From contig NC_037094.1 in NCBI RefSeq assembly GCF_002994745.2, positions 15,503,501-15,567,500 of the forward strand: a stretch of 64,000 nt of DNA. Direction: 5' to 3'. The notes beneath the pieces are model-generated. The model made no database searches. It was not told the DNA's origin and worked only from the letters and a program-made list of their open reading frames with translations. A program made the position numbers and the translations under genes. Of the stretch, positions 11,851 to 24,197 are shown in pieces; position 1 is the stretch's first letter, and every line of letters starts with the position of its first letter. The DNA comes from Rosa chinensis (Eukaryota; Streptophyta; Magnoliopsida; Rosales; Rosaceae).

Positions 11851-12381
11851 GAAAGCCAAAAATTAGAAAGAGAATATGGTCGCGAATGCATAGATACACA
11901 ACAACAATTTGAACTTCTTTCTTATGGTCTACAGGAAATGAATTAATATCTATATAGTTTGAAATCACAGAGCTATATATATATATATATATTTATAAGT
12001 GTCCTCAATGAAAATTTGATATCAAAGCACGAATTAAGCCGCAAATCACATTATTTTTAAAATACTAGGCATATAGATTAATCTCTTTCCATATGACTTT
12101 CTACAAGCTACTAAAGGGTACAATGATAACCAAAAAAATTGATGAAAATTGTATTAATTTGACAATCTACTCAGAAAGAAATGTTCGATGATGTGGACTG
12201 GGCATAGATTGAAAAGAAAAATAATGGAATTTAACCTAATAACTCGATGTGAAATTGGGTGTAAAATTACATGGTTTACATGTAGCCAAGGAGATAAAGA
12301 GTACTCGTCATGGTTAAACACATAAAAATAATATTTAATGTATCAATGAGCAGAAAATGCATTTCCTGAAGTATCCAAAAA
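11851..12381. other. AT-rich spacer with short TA repeat
   Basis: Contains a (TA)n tract at about 11975-11992. It is upstream of the B3 gene and may include its promoter. No gene was seen. Confidence 0.4.
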
Positions 12382-12495
12382 GTGCGATTAATGTTTTGTG
12401 CACGTTCTGTTTTCTTTTTGCTCACATACCACAACTTACTTACTGATCATAAGTTCAAATCTCCTCAGGTGAACTATACAAATGAGAAAGAAAGG

Positions 12496-13105
12496 ATGTC
12501 ATCTTTGCCTCCAACTAAATCGTTCCCAGAAGACCATATTTCAGCACCATCGACACCTTTGTTCTATGAATTCCTTCCATCTTCATCTTCAAGTACCATG
12601 GTGGATGAGTTGACCAAGCAAAGAAATGAGGTCACAGCTGCCAAGATTGCTAATCGTTTGAGATTTTATACTCGTAAGCAGTTAATGAAAGAGCATTGTT
12701 GGGGGGTTTCAACTCATTTGTGTTTGTCTAACCCTTGGATACTCAAGAAAATGCTGACCAGGATTGATCTCTTGAACTTGAGCAGGCTGCTGTTGCCATC
12801 ATACCTGATAAACAACCCTGAATTCCCTTTCTTGGGTGACAAGTTTCCCCATAGGGTTAAGTGTCAGGGGTTAATTGTGACTGTCTATGACTCGGACACA
12901 AAAACCAACCATCGATTTGTTCTGAAACAACGGGGCTCCTCCACTAGCTATGTCTTGATCGGAAAGTGGAGAGAGGATTTTGTGAAGAGGAGAAAGTTGA
13001 AAGATATATGGGGACAAAATCGGACTGTATTGGGACTGTCGCAGGTTCAAGTTCATCTTTTCTGCTCTCAGTCTCAGACGGGTAACCTGGATAGTAGTTG
13101 ATTGA
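12496..13105 (+). pseudogene. B3-domain protein gene with a one-base frameshift near the 3' end
   Basis: Plant-specific B3 DNA-binding-fold protein of the small DUF313-like group. The open frame contains NLSRLLLPSYLI, FPFLGDKFPH, a VTVYDSDTKTNHRFVLKQ strand and SSTSYVLIGKWREDFVKRRK, all as in that group. After KRRKLKD the frame runs into unrelated residues. Shifting by one base at about 13005-13015 restores YGDKIGLYWD and a hydrophobic strand, ending at TGA 13103-13105. So there is one extra base within GATATATGGGGAC, either a real mutation or a sequence error. The unshifted frame stops at 13101. The ATG at 12496 (MSSLPPTK) is a reasonable start; an in-frame ATG at 12382 is also open, but its first 38 residues look like read-through. 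If the shift is real, the last beta strands are lost and DNA binding is doubtful. Confidence 0.75.
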
Positions 13106-13949
13106 GTATGTGAACTTGGTTATCAGAGCTGCAACTAGCTTAATTGACTATGGTTAGAATGCCTTTTTCAAATTGTCTAAAGTTGGTTTTCTAAGTACTT
13201 TCAATGTTGCCAAGTACTTTTGCGATGTCTAATAAGTTGGTTTTCTATGTACTTTTCAGTGTTTCTAAGTACTTTTAATTTGTGACGTTTAGTAAATTGG
13301 TTTTCTAAGTTCTTTTTGATGTTTCTAGAGTTCGATACATGGCTGTAGTTTGGGTATTTTGACTGCTTTGATTTACTTCAAATCCCATCTCAAGCTTTTG
13401 AATTAAATGATTTCCATTTTAATTTTTCCCCTTTTATTATATTATTAATTTTTTTTTTAAAGGAGTTTGGAACCCAACCAATCTGTATTATATAGTTAAG
13501 CGGTTTGGTCAATCTGCCAGAATTTGAATTCAGGTCATAATCAGAGTATCAAATTGAAACCTATAGGCTATATCTTATTATTTAGATTGTATTCGGATAT
13601 GATTGTTCAAGAATATAATGAAAATGAATAGTTTCTTACTTTCTTTTCCCATATGTAAGGGATTACCAGATTAATTATCATAATGTAGTGGTCAACCATT
13701 TGGTTTAGTTCAAGTAGTGAAAGAGAGGAATTGAGAAACGAATTAGGATTTACAATAGAAATTAGACAACTACATGTATTTAGAATGGTTTGCATAGACT
13801 TTGAAGCTCAGGTAAAATTATTGTTTCATTTCAATCCTAGGCATAACTTAAACCAAACACACCCTAGTACATAAGTATAGTGCATAGCTAGCAAGAGTGA
13901 ACATAGAGTGATGATTTCAAACGAACAAAATCAAATTCTTCAAGTAACA
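13106..13949. other. Spacer between B3 and EC1 genes
   Basis: AT-rich. A short block GTTTTCTAAGTACTTT recurs imperfectly three to four times at about 13180-13320, just 3' of the B3 gene. No coding region was seen. Confidence 0.45.
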
Positions 13950-14354
13950 TCAAATGAGGGTGGCTGGGGATGGTGGAGACGGAGGAGAATGAATTTGATC
14001 GGCTTTGTCGCAATAACCTTTGAGTACATCCGTCTCTTGCGTGGTAAACCCTAGCGTGCCGAGCAAGGCAGGCCAACACTGATGCTCAATCATCCGAATG
14101 GCTTCACAACAGGTATGGCCCAAGTAAGTCTCACCATTGAAGAAAAACAAGATAACTTCGCCACTACATGCATGGAGCTGAAGCAGAGAGTCCCAGCAGT
14201 TTGATGATTCTCCAACCAGATTCAACCTGGTTGCAAGGTTCCGGGGGTACGACCCAATTCGCGGGTTATTCATTAAAGGACCAAAACTGGCCATGAATGG
14301 CATGGTCTTGGCCAAAAGAGCTATGAGAAGGAAGAGCTTGGAACTGGAAGCCAT
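13950..14354 (-). CDS. EC1: Egg-cell secreted protein (EC1-like, prolamin-like fold)
   Basis: Small secreted cysteine-rich protein of 134 residues in a single exon. In Arabidopsis, EC1 proteins are released by the egg cell when sperm arrive and activate the sperm membrane for gamete fusion; the role here is inferred from family membership. The start is the ATG at 14354 (MASSSKLFLLIALLAK), which gives a clean signal peptide of about 23 residues. Six cysteines lie at about 53, 63, 82, 83, 93 and 115, with the adjacent pair TCCEAI and the blocks NCWDSLLQL and HQCWPALL that are typical of the family. The tail is proline/serine-rich (PPSPPSP). In-frame codons continue upstream of the ATG, but they only translate a GA repeat. 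A TATA box lies 91-98 bases upstream of the start. Confidence 0.9.
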   Translation of the reverse strand: MASSSKLFLLIALLAKTMPFMASFGPLMNNPRIGSYPRNLATRLNLVGESSNCWDSLLQLHACSGEVILFFFNGETYLGHTCCEAIRMIEHQCWPALLGTLGFTTQETDVLKGYCDKADQIHSPPSPPSPATLI

Positions 14355-14373
14355 TCTTTTATTTTTCAAGTTG

Positions 14374-14377
<4 letters not shown>

Positions 14378-14416
<39 letters not shown>
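14378..14416. repeat. GA microsatellite in the EC1 5' leader
   Basis: About 19 GA units, read as CT on the gene's strand, between the TATA box and the EC1 start codon. CT-rich leaders are common in plant 5' UTRs, and the length is likely polymorphic. Confidence 0.95.
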
Positions 14417-14419
<3 letters not shown>

Positions 14420-14444
14420 GTAGAGGAACAAACTGAAGCAAGAG

Positions 14445-14452
14445 TTTATATA
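14445..14452 (-). promoter_or_regulatory. TATA box of the EC1 gene
   Basis: TATATAAA on the minus strand within CCCTCTATATAAACTC, about 90 bases upstream of the EC1 ATG and just upstream of the CT-rich leader. It is in the expected position for a plant core promoter. Confidence 0.7.
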
Positions 14453-14454
14453 GA

Positions 14455-15249
14455 GGGAGGAGGCATTTGGTGTTCTAGAAACGTTAAGTGCTTGGGTAAG
14501 TGAAGAGGCTCCTAGAGAATTTGAGGGGTTCATGATTTCATTAGTGGCAATTGATAACAGTTAATAGTTAATACATAATAATTGGGACGTACTTCTAACG
14601 ATTCATTCAACTTTGGAATCATACATACTCAAGGTCATGAACATGTAATAAAACCATTCTAGGAGTCTTATCTTGCAAGAGTTGGTTCCCTTTCTTGTGT
14701 TATATAATGATAACACCCGGTATAAAACTCATTACTAATGTGAAAGATTCAATAGCATTGGCTCACGCCCCTTCAAACAAGTAGGGATTCTTGAACTACG
14801 AAATTTCAAATAACACAAAGAACTTGATTCTTGAACTAAGAATTTTCAGAAGATACAAAGAATTGGAACATCACATATTTATACCAAGATTTTTATTTAT
14901 TTTTTGAACATGATACCAAGATTTTCTTTATTCACCAGACACAGTTGGACACTTCTTTGGAAGAAAAGAAAAAGCAAATACCAAACTATGAAACTAGAAA
15001 AGTTTGATATATGTGAAATTCCGTTAACATGTCATTTGTTCAGTATATGAAACGGAAATCAAATTAAAAGCACAGGATATTGATTCTTTTCTCTGAGAGT
15101 ATATTTTCCCTACAATGTCAATAAACCCTGAACCAAAAACGCTTCAAGATGAGCACAAAGGAAAGAATTCCCCTTCTCTGAAGACACGGGTCTTTACACC
15201 CCACTATTGCAAGTGAGCGCGGTGAGAAGTCCTAGCTCCATTACTGTCA
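14455..15249. other. Spacer between EC1 and TyrRS
   Basis: Presumed EC1 promoter plus the 3' flank of the tRNA synthetase gene. It contains a direct repeat of a block TTCTTGAACTA..AATTTCA..AACACAAAGAA at about 14785-14865. No gene was seen. Confidence 0.45.
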
Positions 15250-18200
15250 TCACCTGGTGACTCTATAATTCTACAAAACCAAAGAAAAACAAGGTTTATT
15301 TTTTCTTCCAATCAATAAACTGATATCGACGCAACATCAGATTTTATAATTTAGAATTATGTACCAAGCACATTATATTTAATCCAAAGGTAAAACCTAA
15401 ATGTACCTTTACACTTTGTAATAGCTGTTTGGCAGCTTTGTCGTTCTTGAAATGGGATCGTACAGGCTGTACAAAGGAAAAACAAAGTTAACCCTAGCAG
15501 AAATAAACAAGAAGGCACACGTACAAATTGCTCAGCTCCTTAGCAAGTGCACACAGACACAACAGGTCAACTATATATTGTAATAGCAAAAGATCTTGAT
15601 CCTACAAATGAGGGCGTAAACTCTTAAATGAACGATCAACTTTGTTTTCTTTATTTATTTTTTTTTTTTTTAGTGAGAAGGATCCTATATCAGATAGTTT
15701 TTTATTATTTTTTTTAATAAATAAACTACAATACTTTTTTGAGAGTATGGCATTGGAACCTGAATTCAGGAGAAAGAAAAATTGAAGTGCACATGACATA
15801 AACATATGAACCTACCTCCAGTATTCTGTTCAATGCTTTTGCCAAAGATGGTTTGAGGTCTCCAGGATGCACCTCACCTTTTGCATAAGCATCACTTAAA
15901 TTTTGAAACTTTGTGAAAGTCCTGAAGAATATGGCACAAACAGAGCATTTGTTACCAATCCAGGAAAATATCACTATGGAAGATAGCTCAAGACAACCAT
16001 AGGTTTTTAAAAACGGCACTCTCAGCAGAATGTGAGGGAAATTGAATTTGGTAGGGGAACTTCCACCAGACTAAAACTAATTTGAGCCTGTGACTTACCT
16101 ATCTCCACCGTTCTTTTCACTGCGCTCTACGGTGAACTCATGAAACCAAGGAAAAATGAGGTACTGTACGTATTCCAAACAGGGATTGCCTTCAACCTTT
16201 TCTGGAGGGCAGTAAGCCTTCTTAATCTTTGTATTCACTTCCGCCTAGAATTCAGTAACAAATATCAAAAATTGAATTATTAAAATTAATCCATTTCAAG
16301 TGGCATACAAGAATAGCTACCAAAATTTAAATCATAAATATTTTCCATTCCATTTCATTGGCAACTAGTAGAGGTTAATTAACTCTAACTTGCCTGAAAA
16401 TGCAAGTTTAGTAAACATTAGTACCAACCCACCTCTTCATCTTCCATAAATATGGAGGAGGATAGATCACTTTTTGACATTTTGTCCTGCCCTTGCTGTA
16501 AACCAGGTAGCATATCTGCAAATCATCATGAGCAAAATAACAAAAAACATGTTACTACTTACTACTCTGATATAACAGCATAAAACATGTTACTACTTAC
16601 TACTCTGATATAACAGCATATAATAACAAAAAACATGTTGCTACTTTTACTCATCATGAGCAAATCATCATTGCAATAGCTGTAACAGAATTAGGATGTT
16701 ACGGTGTGACAAGATAATGGGCTTGTTTTTCTTCTTGATGTCATCACAGTACTCTCGTGCAAGCACATTCACTTTACGTTGATCCATACCGAGTTGACAG
16801 ATGTCAGCCTATATAAGAAAAAAGATTTCACATATCATCAGTGTTGGTTAAATTTCAATATAAATATGTTCCTCTTCTTTTTATGTCAAAGAAAACATCT
16901 ATCTGTTATTTGATGAACACTGTTATATGCTAAGACTGGAAAATCAAAGCATAAAAATACATGGAAGATCAGAAAATAATAGAATATAATGAATCACACT
17001 TAGTCTTGAAGCAGCACAAACTTGCAATGTTAATACTAATTCCACGCTAATGTAGGTGGTTGTGGCAATCCAAACCCTAGTGAGGACTAAATAGATGGTA
17101 GGACAACAATACTCGAAGAAATGAACAAATTACACAAGAGAATCTGAACACTGTATACAGTGTGTATGAGTGGACAACTCGACATATCTCATTAAACTAA
17201 GCATCTCCCTTTTAGTTTTATTAACAACAGTTCTCCTATAAAACCAAGTTAGCAAACTGGAAGTCTAATACCTGCTGGATTAGTTGTTCAAGATATGTTA
17301 CCAGGGGTGAACCTAAGAGTAGGTTAATCCTACCTTTAAAGCTCCGAAAATCATATAATGGTTTATATTTGAGCCGTATAACAAATACCAAGCAGTGTTC
17401 CTTATATAAGTGCTATGTTCAGATGTCAGATCAGAAAAACAAATAACTAGCTAATAGATAATTCAGTACCATGTCAGACAGCCAAGTTGGCCTCCTCTAA
17501 TTGGCTTTATGAGCTTCTTGCCCTTTGCAGTTTTTATTGATTTATGTAAGCTTTTAAAAATGAGTGCAAGAACTGAAGTGCATATACTGAAATATCGTCC
17601 AATAAGTGGAACTAACATATGTTTTACTCCCTAAAACCAGCATGACTTCTTCCTAATCCATAAAACATTCAGAAAGTGATGAAGCGAAACCTACATTCAG
17701 TCTCAAACACAAGGCAATGCCAAAAAATATCCCCCAATGCAAATCCAAAAGTAAAATAGTAAGCACCTGCAGGAAGAAAATATCTGCACATTGCATACAC
17801 GGGTAGAAGATCTGGGCAGCAGTTAACTCTTCATGATCCGTTCGACCCATAATTTGACCACACCTGAACATTAGAAGCACAGTACATTAAATATCGAAAT
17901 TCACCAGATCTGGTACAATAGTAATCCAAAATTTTAGATACCTAATGATCCTCGGAAGCTTGTTTTTCCTGGCAATGTCCATTACAAGCGGCCAGTACTC
18001 ATGTGACCTGGCATTGATCTCCTTCGAAGACCACAGAAACTCAACTTTCCCACTGTCCAGATTCATCCCCACAGACCTCCATATCTCAATAAAATACTTC
18101 CCCACAGTCTCAATCTTCTTCAAATCACCCCCCATCTTATTGTTTAGCTGCGCAAACCAATCGGCAATCCATATCTTCACTTTGCAGCCTCCGTCAATCA

Positions 18201-18692
18201 TCTTGTTCACATTAATTGCCTTCAAAACTCCCTACACAACAACGCATTTGCACCTCATAAACACAAACATTTCGATTCCAATCCCTTAACAAAACAAATT
18301 CTCATTCGTAAACTGAAAGCTCCAAAGCTCAATTACCTGAGCGATATGCATTCTCCCGGAGGGCTCAAAGCCGTCGTAGCAGATCGGATCGGCCTTCTTA
18401 GCCAGCAAATTCTTGAGCTCTTCTTCGTGGATACACTCCTCTGCGATGCCCCTAAGTAGCTTGAACCTCTCATCCAAACTCAATCTTCACCATAATCACA
18501 AACACAGTTTCGCAATGAGTTGAAGTTAACAAGAATGATAGAGAAGATGAAAGAACAGAGAAGAAGGCGATGAGAGTCTTACGGGACAGATGGAGTGGAC
18601 GAGCTTGCGGGCTGGTCTTGCGACTCAGAGTCAGCGATCGACATCGATTTGATTTCGTCGGCGGGGACTTGCTCCGGTGCTTCGGTTGCCAT
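15250..18692 (-). CDS. Cytosolic tyrosyl-tRNA synthetase
   Basis: Class I aminoacyl-tRNA synthetase that charges tRNA-Tyr with tyrosine. Ten exons were read: 18692-18583, 18484-18337, 18231-17942, 17863-17767, 16808-16703, 16515-16433, 16244-16099, 15921-15816, 15466-15407 and 15270-15250. Every junction is GT-AG and in frame, giving about 388 residues, the usual eukaryotic/archaeal-type length. The start is MATEAPEQVPADEIKS. The HIGH-equivalent FEPSGRMHIAQ is at about residues 76-86, the tyrosine-pocket regions IWIADWFAQLNNK and QCADIFFLQADICQLGMDQR follow, and GQDKMSKSD (KMSKS loop) is at about 260-268. It ends NYRVTR before TGA. There is no plastid or mitochondrial transit peptide and no EMAPII extension, so it is the cytosolic form. 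The longest intron (17766-16809) is about 1 kb. Confidence 0.93.
16537..16640. repeat. Direct repeat in a TyrRS intron
   Basis: A block CATGTTACTACTTACTACTC plus the following ATAACAGCATA is repeated in tandem (about 44 bases per unit, two full copies and part of a third) inside the intron between exons 5 and 6. It has no evident function. Confidence 0.8.
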
Positions 18693-19590
18693 TAGAGAGA
18701 CAGAGAGAGAGAGCAGAAACAGTTTGCGGCAGCTTTCGAATTGCGTGAGGTTCTAGGGTTGCGGAAGGGTTTCTTTAAATTTAAAGCCGAAACGAAAAAT
18801 AAAAATGAAATACGAAATCAATGGCCTTTCTTAGAGAAATTTTATTCACAAATTGCTAAATTATAGATACACATCTCTTACTTAATACATAATCTATTAA
18901 TTTGTTTATTTTAATATTTTACTAGAAACACAACTCTAAACTTCTTAAACTATCTTCATTCACAATACACAATATCTTTTCATTAAATACATATCCTTTT
19001 TTTTTGAAAGGTACATATCTTTTTTTTTTGCTGAAATAAATTGAGATAAATATTTGGTAAGAGATTACCTATTTTTTTTCTTATACAAGATAGACTACCT
19101 ATTGCATTGCTGCAGTTGAAAAAAAAAAAAACGAGACCCAAAGAATGTCATATTACACTAGCATCATCAATTCCTCAATGTGAGAGTTTCGGTAAATCAC
19201 ATGGTCATCAATCATCATTAAAGTTAATACAATGACACCCAAAGAATGTTTCAATTGTTTTTCACTTGTTGGGTTGAACATACTCAAATGCCAATGGGAA
19301 ATTGATTGTCATTGAGGACTTGACCAAGTCAATATTCATATGCCAATTGTTGAGATTTGTGAACTACTGATGATGAAATTGGAGCGAAACAAAACAATAC
19401 ATCACAAGATTTCTTGAAAAAAATTTCAACGGTTTTCACTTGCTCTTGTTTGCCCATATCATTTGGATAGTTAATACATTTTTGAAACTAGATTGATAAG
19501 AATGCTCGATTCCATGCATGCTAAATTATTGAGAATCAAATTCATGATACTCATATGTAGTAGACTTGGAAACAAAAAAAAAACTGCATA

Positions 19591-19604
<14 letters not shown>
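18693..19604. other. Spacer upstream of TyrRS
   Basis: Presumed TyrRS promoter (a GA-rich 5' leader lies just upstream of the ATG at about 18695-18712), then about 800 bases of AT-rich DNA with T-runs and a (TA)n tract at about 19588-19606. No gene was seen. Confidence 0.45.
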
Positions 19605-19623
<19 letters not shown>

Positions 19624-20410
19624 GAGATGAACGGTGTCAAACTTTATTAAAAAGAAGTAGCTAGTGATTACAAAGTTCATGAGTAATAACCTCATGAAGA
19701 AAAGAAGGAACAGAAGAATAAAAGAGAGCTTGGCCCGTAGCAGATGCTTGTGCAGCTATTAGATGAGCTGCCTTATTTGCATCTCTTCTTGTATGCACTA
19801 TCCGAACATTAGGCAATGCTTCCAACAACACTCCTAGGTCTTCATATATACTCCCCAGTCTAGACAAGTTAACTCCAGAACTAGATAGCTGCTGTTTAAT
19901 AACCAAAGAATCTGTCTCCACAATTGCAGGCTGCAAGGACTGCTCAATTATAAGCTCCAATGCCTCCTTGCACGCGAGAAGTTCGGCATGCCGGCTGAGA
20001 GCGACCCCCATACTGGCCTTTCTTTACTTACAAGAAAGTTTCCTGAACTGTATCGCAAGACCAAACCAATGGCACCTGCTCCAGAAGCAGTCACAAATGC
20101 CCTATCTATATTTATTCTGATACATCCAATTGGAGGACTATACCAACGAACCTCCCTATCAGCTCCTCTACCACGATCAAGATTACAAGAATTATGATAG
20201 ATATAATCTTGTAGCCTGGAAGTGGAAAATAAACCAACATCCCCCACATTCCTAGCTTTACCTTCCCAAACTCTAGTATTCCTTTGTTTCCACACACTCC
20301 ACAAAAGAAAGATAAAGAGATCAAACAGAGTTGAAGACAACCTACTCGAACAAAACATAATCCATTCCAGAATCCCCATTCCATCTGATTTAGTAGTGAA
20401 ACATATCAAA
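19605..20410 (-). mobile_element. 5'-truncated LINE with RNase H domain
   Basis: The 3' part of a non-LTR retrotransposon on the minus strand: the poly(A) tail appears as a T-run at about 19606-19623. Upstream of it lies a reverse-transcriptase-associated RNase H domain in two frames: RINIDRAF (first catalytic Asp), then a one-base shift at about 19995, then HAELLACKEALELI (Glu) and VETDSLVIKQQL (Asp), followed by HTRRDANKAAHLIA. Before the domain is the tract LLWSVWKQRNTRVWEGK that commonly precedes it in plant LINEs. The frameshift and lack of a reverse transcriptase make it inactive. Confidence 0.85.
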
Positions 20411-20460
20411 ATTTAAGTATACACAGTAAATTTGTTATATCCAATAAATTTGGGATCGTT

Positions 20461-20628
20461 TACAGTACATTAATGTACCAATACATCAAGTAGACTAGGT
20501 TCAATACAAAGGTAGACTAGCTCAGTACATGGGTAGACATGCATGGAGTTAGTCTACCTTTGTACCGAGGTAGTCTACATTTGTATTGAACCTAGTCTAC
20601 TTGATGTATCAATACATGAATGTACTGA
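20461..20628. mobile_element. Near-palindromic MITE or foldback
   Basis: About 58-base inverted arms: TACATCAAGTAGACTAGGTT at the left and its reverse complement near the right end, joined by about 50 bases that hold further copies of GGTAGACTA and TAGTCTACC. The transcript or single strand would fold into one long hairpin. No coding capacity. The target duplication is not clear. Confidence 0.75.
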
Positions 20629-20706
20629 AGTATTTTCTATAATTTTTTAGTTTTTATTAAAACTTCTAAATACACCCAGCCATTTTTCCCACAATATCCT
20701 CGTCTT

Positions 20707-20911
20707 TGTAAAAGTAAAATGCAATTGGAATTGGTCTACTCATTTCATTTCATAGTCTTTTTATATAGGGATAGAATTACAACGGAAATATCAATTTCAT
20801 TAAATACTGATTTATCCGTAATCATTGTTGATTGATGGTAATCGCTGATTCCTTGATTCCATCTTCGTCAGTCGCTTTGACGAAGGCACATAATATGTTT
20901 TTCCTTTAGCA
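20707..20911 (-). repeat. 3' LTR of the degenerate copia element
   Basis: 205 bases, on the minus strand beginning TGCTAAAGGAAAAACATATT next to the polypurine tract. It matches 24198-24402 along its whole length with scattered substitutions. Confidence 0.88.
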
Positions 20912-21117
20912 CTCCCCCTTGTGCCAAGTTAAAGACGAAATGGTGCATGAGTTGTTGCTTCACTAAAAACCTTGCCAAATAACAATAAAAAATCTGTGGG
21001 ACAAAAAATACACCTTAGTCGAAGGAAAATAGCACAACGCACTTTTTACATTTGAGGATGACATGTGTGTGTTAGACTCCCCATTATGTCTACACCTCCG
21101 CCTGATCTTTACATTAA

Positions 21118-22860
21118 TCAAGAGAGCTTGGAAAGTCTTCGCATTCCTATGCTTTTCACATGTTTCTCAAATATAGCCTTAGGCAGTGATTTGATGAACA
21201 AATCTGCCACATTCTCCTTAGACCTTACTTGATTCACTTGAATCTTAAGGAGGGTCTATTGTTGCTGATTGTAGGAAAACTTTAGCGATATGTGTTTTGT
21301 ATTATCACCCTTGATATATTCTAGCTTCATCTGTTCGATGCAAGCTGCATTATCTTCATAAATGCAAGTAGGCTCTTTAGTGGTAGAACTCAAACCACTA
21401 GTCCCTCAAATATGTGTAATGATAGCTCTTATTCTCTTAACTAGATACACTCACGAACCACATCATGTAGAGTAATGATCTATGAGTGGTTCGAGGAGGT
21501 AGTCACAAGGGTTTGCTTGGTTGATCTCCAAGATATCACAGTGTTCCCAATGGTAAATACATAACTAGTTTGGGAACGACCTTTATGTGGGTCAGAGAGT
21601 TATCCAGCATCAGCAAAATCGACCAAAACTTCATTTGGCATTTTAGTGTAGTGAGTGGCATTTTAGCCATCAACATTTTCTTTAAGGATTGCAATTCCAT
21701 ATGCGGTTCCTGTTGTCTCTCTGTAGGGAAAGAATAGTCTAAAGTCAATGGTTCATTTTAGGTATCGAAAAATGTTCTTGATACCATTCCAGTGACGCTG
21801 CATTGTTGCTGAGCTAAATCTAGCTAACAAGTTCACTGAGAATGCAATGTTTGGTCGAGTACATTGGGGGCTAAGTACAATAATGCGCCTATTGCACTTA
21901 GATAGGGAATTTCAGCTCTCAACACCTTTTCATCATCTTCCTTTGGACGAAATGGATCTTTACTTGCATCCAAACTTTCAACCGATCATAGGAGTGCTAT
22001 TAGGATGCGCTTTGTCTATGTTAAATCGCCTGACTTTTGGACATATGCAGACTAGTGGATTAGTATTCCACAAACTCGGTGTTCTAGTTCAAGGCCTAAA
22101 CAGAATCGAGTTTTCCCAAGATCCTTCATCTCAAATTCGGATTTCAAGTAGCTCACGGTTTCTCTTATTTCATCAAAAGTACCGATTATGTTCGTATCAT
22201 CGACATATACAGCTACAATTGCAAATCAGGAACTTGTTTTCTTTATGAATACGCAGAAGCACAATTCATCGTTCTTATATTCTTTCCCAATCAAGTAGTC
22301 ACTTAGACGGATATACCACATCCGCCCAGATTGTTGCAATCCGTAAAGTGAGCGTTTCAACTTAATTGCAAAAGCACTCCGTGGTTTATAGTCACTTGAC
22401 TTGGGTAATGTAAGGCCATCAAATACTTTCATATATATCTCTGAATCTAGATCCCCATAGAGATATGCAGTAACCACATCCATGAGCTAAATTTCCAATC
22501 CTTCGGAAACTACCAAACTAACTAAGTAGCGGAACGTTATAACGTCTATTACGGGAAAGTATGTCTCCTCGTAGTCAATTCCAGGGAGTTGTGAGAAACC
22601 TTGAGCCACAAGGCAAGCCTTGTACCTCAGGACTTCATTCTTCTCATTACGCTTTCTGACAAATACTCATTTATGTCCTACAGGCTTTACACTTGGTAGG
22701 GTTAGCACTACTGGACCAAATACCTGTCTCTTTGTCAGATAATCTAATTCTGCCTGGATTGCTTCTTTCCATTTAGGCCAATTTGCTCTTTGTTGACATT
22801 TTGCAACAGAGCGTGGTTCGATATCATCGTGCTCTATGATTTCTTGAGCAACAATCTATG
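21118..22860 (-). pseudogene. Copia pol remnant: reverse transcriptase and RNase H
   Basis: Broken frames, in order on the minus strand: VGHK.VFVRKRNEK, YKACLVAQGFSQLPGIDYEE, MDVVTAYLYGDLDSEIYMKV (22483-22424), SLYGLQQSGRMWY, then RNase H pieces CIYEDNAACIEQMK and ENVADLFIKSLPK, ending at TGA 21118-21120. There are several stops and frameshifts. It is close in sequence to the pol of the element at 44023-50926, so both belong to one copia family. Confidence 0.85.
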
Positions 22861-24197
22861 CATATATAAAAAATAAACTACATGGCATGCTCAAATTTCA
22901 CAAATATACAACAAATTATATACTACACATAATAATTAGCAATAATATATCATGAGTAAAATAAAAAAAAATAACGAAACATGCTTTAAATTTCATGATA
23001 AAAACATAAGCAATAAAATATAAAACATGCTAAACATATTTATAAATCATGCTTAAAGATAATCATATAAAACATAAATAACAAGGCGTGCTTGAAATGA
23101 TCAAAATCATCTAACTAAACATGCTCAATAACAAAATATACTAAAAACATAAACAATAAAGTATAAAACATGCTTAAAAATAGTAGACATAAATGAATAT
23201 GCATGCTTTAGATTCCACGAATATATATAATACATATATGGAAAGTGAAATATAAATAAGGCAGCCAAAAATAAAAACATACTTGATTTCGAGAAAACAA
23301 AACAATCCTAGCGCACGCGCGTGTTGATGCAGACGTGGGTAGCGATGTTTTTAGGCTTGAGAAAAACTGGGCTGCTTCCTCTCTTTTTTCAACAGTGGGC
23401 CATGGGGCCTTTGTTTTTTTCTTTTTCTTTTTCGTTGCCTGCTTTTTCTTTTCTTTTCTTTTATGGGTCGCAGGGCCGGTTAGGAATTGCTTTTTTTTTT
23501 TTTCTCTGGGCGGCAAGCTTGCTTCTTTTTGTTTTTGTTTTGTTTTGTTTTTTTGTTGGCCGGGCTCTTTTCTTTGGGCCGGGTCACAAGTTTTTTTTTT
23601 TTTTCTCTTCTACCTCTCTTTTTTTTCTTCGCGTCTTCTTCTTCTTTTGGTTCTCTGTTCTTCTTTTGGGCCGAAGGATGGAGGCTGGGCATGTGTGTAG
23701 ATCGGTGTTGCAGATGAGGCTCCGGTGAAGGGGAGCAGGTAAGGCTCTAGTGCAAGGCGGAGGCGGTGCCGCAAGCGGTTGGGATCAGTGTTGCAGATGA
23801 GGCTCCGGTGAAGGCTTGTGGGAGGAAGAAGGATATGTGGGGCTGGAAGAAGGATCTGGAGGGGCCGATGGCGCTGGGCTAGAAGCAGCGATGACGAAAA
23901 CTGAAGGCAGGGTGATGTTGTGTGTGGCAGCGTAGACGCGGGCGGGATCGAGTCAGCAGCTAGACGAGATCGGTGTGGGATCTGCGCAGCTCTGGGTTGC
24001 TGGGGTAGGTGTGGGATCTGCGCAGGCGGGGTGCTCGGCCGGTCTGGGCAGGGCCGACCTAGAGGAATTTTTTTTATTGGTGGCGGCAGAAATGAAAAAA
24101 ATAAAAAAATAAAAATCTCTTGGGTTTTGGGGTTTTTTTTTTCAAAGCTAAAGTTTTCTTTTCTCTTGGCTTATTTGCTCTAAGCGTGCTGATAACG

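Noticed and set aside
23321..23728. Overlapping open frames of 70-135 codons on both strands
   Set aside because: They are phenylalanine- or lysine-rich translations of T-runs inside the leader of the degenerate copia element.
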